Shown here piece after piece: positions 61,716 to 64,000 of a DNA stretch of 64,000 nucleotides; position 1 is the first letter of the stretch, and each line of letters starts with the position of its first letter. Below the pieces are notes generated by a model. The model made no database searches and was not told where the DNA came from. It worked only from the letters and a program-made list of their open reading frames with translations. Origin of the DNA: Brachionus manjavacas (taxonomy: Eukaryota; Rotifera; Eurotatoria; Ploima; Brachionidae); the NCBI GenBank assembly GCA_019054805.1, contig JAHQIY010000048.1:62001-126000 (forward strand). The letters are read 5' to 3'. The translations under genes and the position numbers were made by a program.

Positions 61716-62559
61716 CTTTCTGCGAAAAAAAAAATTCTTCATTAAATATGCAATATTAAAATATATTTAAAAAATAACATTATTTAAGTTCGAATGAGTG
61801 GATATAAAAGTTATAAATTTGAATTTTTGAATTAATTTAACTTGAATTATTTAATTTGTTGATTGTTTTTGTTAAATAATTTAGAGATCATTTATTTTGA
61901 TGTTAATTTGATAATGAACCATTATTAGACATAACATGTCTAGTAAATTTTAGTATTTATTTCTTAAAAATTATCAAAATCATTAGATTAATTAATTTTT
62001 TAAATTTTAAATGATCGTTTTGAGCTTAAAGTTTGATTTGAAACTCCAATTTGCCTAGAATTTTTATTATCAGTATTCTATGATAATAATAAGAAAATAA
62101 CTTTCTTTAAAAAAAGATAAATAATTTATCTAATTTACTTGTTTCTTTAATTGATCATTATAATTATTAGAAAAAAAAGAAAAAATCCTCTAGCATTTTA
62201 AAATCTCAAATATTAAAAGTTTTTAATAGAAAATTTCTGATTTTTTTATTTAATCCAGGTGTTTTCTTTTGCTTTTTGATAGATAATGTCTTTAACCTTT
62301 TCATGTTATTAATTATTATTTATTTGTTTTCTGTTCGAGCATACGCTCCTTCAGATTAAAAAAAATAAATAAAATAATTAAAACAGTTTAAAAAATTTTA
62401 AAATTTAAAGTAAATTATTTTTCATTTATCAATGAAAGGATGAGATACAAAAATAATAATTAAAGAGCTGTTTAGTTAATAAAAAGATGGAGTTGGGAGA
62501 AAAAAAAAATACTATTAGATTACAAAATCTTATCAGTTTCTCTTATTTCTGTACTTTTC

Positions 62560-62630
62560 CTTTTATTGCGTAGTGTGCTACCATAGGCGATCTCCTAGTA
62601 GTCCGTCTCCGCAAGCTTGCTTGCCGTAGC

Positions 62631-62665
<35 letters not shown>
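62560..62665 (+). mobile_element. LINE 3' end, plus strand, (TTA)n tail
   Basis: GTGCTACCATAGGCGATCTC, GTCCGTCTCCGCAAGCTTGC, TTGCCGTAGCTTATTATTAT, with about eleven TTA units. It shares CTACCATAG...GTAGCTTATTATT with the tails at 32288 and 61618. Confidence 0.7.
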
Positions 62666-62667
<2 letters not shown>

Positions 62668-62669
62668 AA

Positions 62670-62865
62670 ACAAAATTTAGTTTGCCATGTGTCAGACCAT
62701 ACTAACAATCTCTCCAGATCCAACCGCATCTCTAGCGAATTCTGTCGCCACTCCACTGATCTGGCCAGCTTTCCATCATCCGCTTAGAGCCTGCAAAGGT
62801 CAGGCATATCATTGATGAAGATCAGAGGACCAAGGACTGATCCTTTAATTTACTAATGATGTTTG
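62670..62865 (-). mobile_element. LINE RT fragment, minus strand
   Basis: The minus strand reads GSVLGPLIFINDMPDLCRL, stop, ADDGKLARSVEWRQNSLEMR, LDLERLLVWSDTWQTKF: the QGSVLGP, ADD active-site and W-x-K blocks of LINE reverse transcriptase. Codons are GC-richer than the flanks, unlike the older copies. Truncated on both sides. Confidence 0.85.
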
Positions 62866-62929
62866 GTTTTGTTAAACTCTTAGTGGGCTGACCATCTACC
62901 TTTCCTTAATTTTTATAATTTTTTTTAAT

Positions 62930-63284
62930 AAGAGTCCAAGTCTGGACTTTTTTTTTCAAATTTGCTAGATCAAGATTTACATCAAAGAATTTAAATACTA
63001 ATGGGTTGTCTAATCAATATAGATTTGCCATATTTTAGAATTTTCGTGTAATTTTAGATAAAAAGTCTTCACATTCATTTAATGCAAAAAAGATCTCACG
63101 ATCATGTTAAGGTATAAAAAATGACTGGACAAAATGCTTCGACAGTAGTTGAGAATTAGGCGCAAATTTTCTTTGCTAGAACAATTACTCTACATAAATG
63201 GAAAAACAGGAACTACTAGGACTATAAAAAAAAAGTCCGGACTTGGATTTGACTTGATACTTGTGACTTTTAAACAACTCTGCG
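62930..63284. mobile_element. hAT-like MITE, family C, partial second copy
   Basis: Left part GAGTCCAAGTCTGGACTTTT and right part AAAGTCCGGACTTGGATTTG, then ACTTTTAAACAACTCTG at 63268-63284, match the inner and outer termini of the element at 51102-51625. The outer ~25 bp of the left terminus are missing, so this copy is truncated. Confidence 0.75.
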
Positions 63285-63654
63285 TTTCATCTTCAAGCTT
63301 TTTGAAGTTAAAATTTTTCAGCTTTAATGAATAAAAAAGAAAAACAAATCTTTTAAATGTTAAAACTTTAAGTTTGGGGAAACATAACTTTGATTTTTAA
63401 TTATTAAAATTTTTTATCTAATCCGAAAATTTTAAATTTTAATTTTAATGCTTTTAGCATCAATAATGCATAAACAATAATATTTAACTAAAAAAATTTT
63501 TAAACTTTTTCCTTTGAAAAGTAATCATTTTAAATTTTGTTTTTGATGCTTTTATTTCATATATTATTTGAACTTAATAATTCAATAAGTAATAAAGGAA
63601 GGGTTGCGCAGCAACTAAATAAATTATTTTTTATAAAGCAGAGAATTCGAAAAT

Positions 63655-63667
63655 AAATTATTTTCAG
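63655..63667 (+). promoter_or_regulatory. Splice acceptor just upstream of the last gene
   Basis: AAATTATTTTCAG followed 11 bp later by an ATG that opens a long frame. It is nearly the same sequence as the acceptor before SEPSECS. A 5'UTR intron or trans-splicing would both explain it. Confidence 0.45.
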
Positions 63668-63678
63668 TGTTTAAAAAA

Positions 63679-64000
63679 ATGAATCTGACGATAAACGAAG
63701 CTACCAAAATGATAGAATATTGTTCATCATTTGACCAGATAGACGATATTTTTGACTCTGAAAAAGGATTTAATTATTTTGCAAAATTTATAAAACATGC
63801 TAAAACAATTTTTTTTGATGAAACTGAATTTATGAAAATATGCGAAGAAAACTCGTTTTACGAATTTTTTAATAATATTCTTTGTTTGTCAGCCTCTAAT
63901 ATTCAATTATCAACTATAAAAGATTACACCTATTTTGATAATATTTTGCATTTTCATGAAACTACAAGCCGTAATGAACGGAAAGTATTCTTTTTAGTCA
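63679..64000 (+). CDS. Start of an unrecognised gene (runs off the window)
   Basis: From ATG at 63679 the frame stays open to the window end (107 codons): MNLTINEATKMIEYCSSFDQ, IDDIFDSEKGFNYFAKFIKH, then FMKICEENSFYEFFNNILCL and IKDYTYFDNILHFHE. Composition is Phe/Ile/Asp/Glu-rich and soluble, with likely alpha-helices and no signal peptide or membrane segment. An open frame of this length is uncommon in this AT-rich DNA and it follows a good splice acceptor, so I regard it as real. Family not recognised from the part visible. Confidence 0.6.
   Translation, partial: MNLTINEATKMIEYCSSFDQIDDIFDSEKGFNYFAKFIKHAKTIFFDETEFMKICEENSFYEFFNNILCLSASNIQLSTIKDYTYFDNILHFHETTSRNERKVFFLV

Overview
The window looks like nuclear DNA of a small, very AT-rich animal genome. 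Genes are split by many short introns (mostly about 40-60 bp, GT..AG) and use the standard code. Eleven host genes can be rebuilt from start to stop as homologues of animal proteins (MFSD2, VTI1A, ATP8A, AMFR, ABHD8, SEPSECS, ARL1, an OGFr-domain protein, actin twice, a DESI1-type protease, MIIP). The gene set (MIIP, MFSD2, AMFR with RING, CUE and VIM-like parts) is metazoan. Small introns, AT-richness and jockey/CR1-like LINE debris with simple-repeat tails make a rotifer (Brachionus-like) my best guess. The organism name is inference only.

Layout. 996-13063, all minus strand: MFSD2-type lysophospholipid transporter, VTI1A SNARE, and a 30-exon ATP8A flippase ending only 165 bp upstream of VTI1A. 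13064-19065: mostly non-coding, with a dead piggyBac-like element, a 147-bp MITE and one small unrecognised gene. 19066-21332: AMFR/gp78 ubiquitin ligase (minus). 21333-28659: transposon territory (hAT-like element, LINE fragments and 3' tails). 28660-31808, plus strand: ABHD8 hydrolase and, 160 bp later, SEPSECS. 33487-33857: fold-back element. 34428-35154: ARL1 (minus). 35630-37697: secreted-looking OGFr-domain gene with a duplicated first exon. 38137-47038: two identical actin genes with identical promoters, separated by 6 kb of LINE debris and a second hAT-like element. 47201-49316: an internally deleted MULE. 50083-52416: DESI1-type peptidase fused to a PUL/ARM-like region (minus), with a hAT MITE in one intron. 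53741-54418: repeat protein inside a large inverted duplication. 56249-60100: MIIP homologue with a 2.3-kb intron. 60101-63678: LINE debris. 63679-end: start of an unrecognised gene.

How the genes fit together. MFSD2, ATP8A, VTI1A and ARL1 all act on membrane lipids or endosome/Golgi traffic, AMFR acts in ER-associated degradation, and SEPSECS makes selenocysteine. The tight same-strand pairs ATP8A>VTI1A and ABHD8>SEPSECS each have a strong 3' splice site between the upstream stop and the downstream ATG. This is what spliced-leader trans-splicing in small operons would look like, although 5'UTR introns would look the same. The strongest structural signals are the identical actin duplication, three hAT-like non-autonomous families with 8-bp target duplications, the MULE that still carries zinc-finger, SWIM and AT-hook parts without its catalytic core, and the DESI1-PUL fusion.
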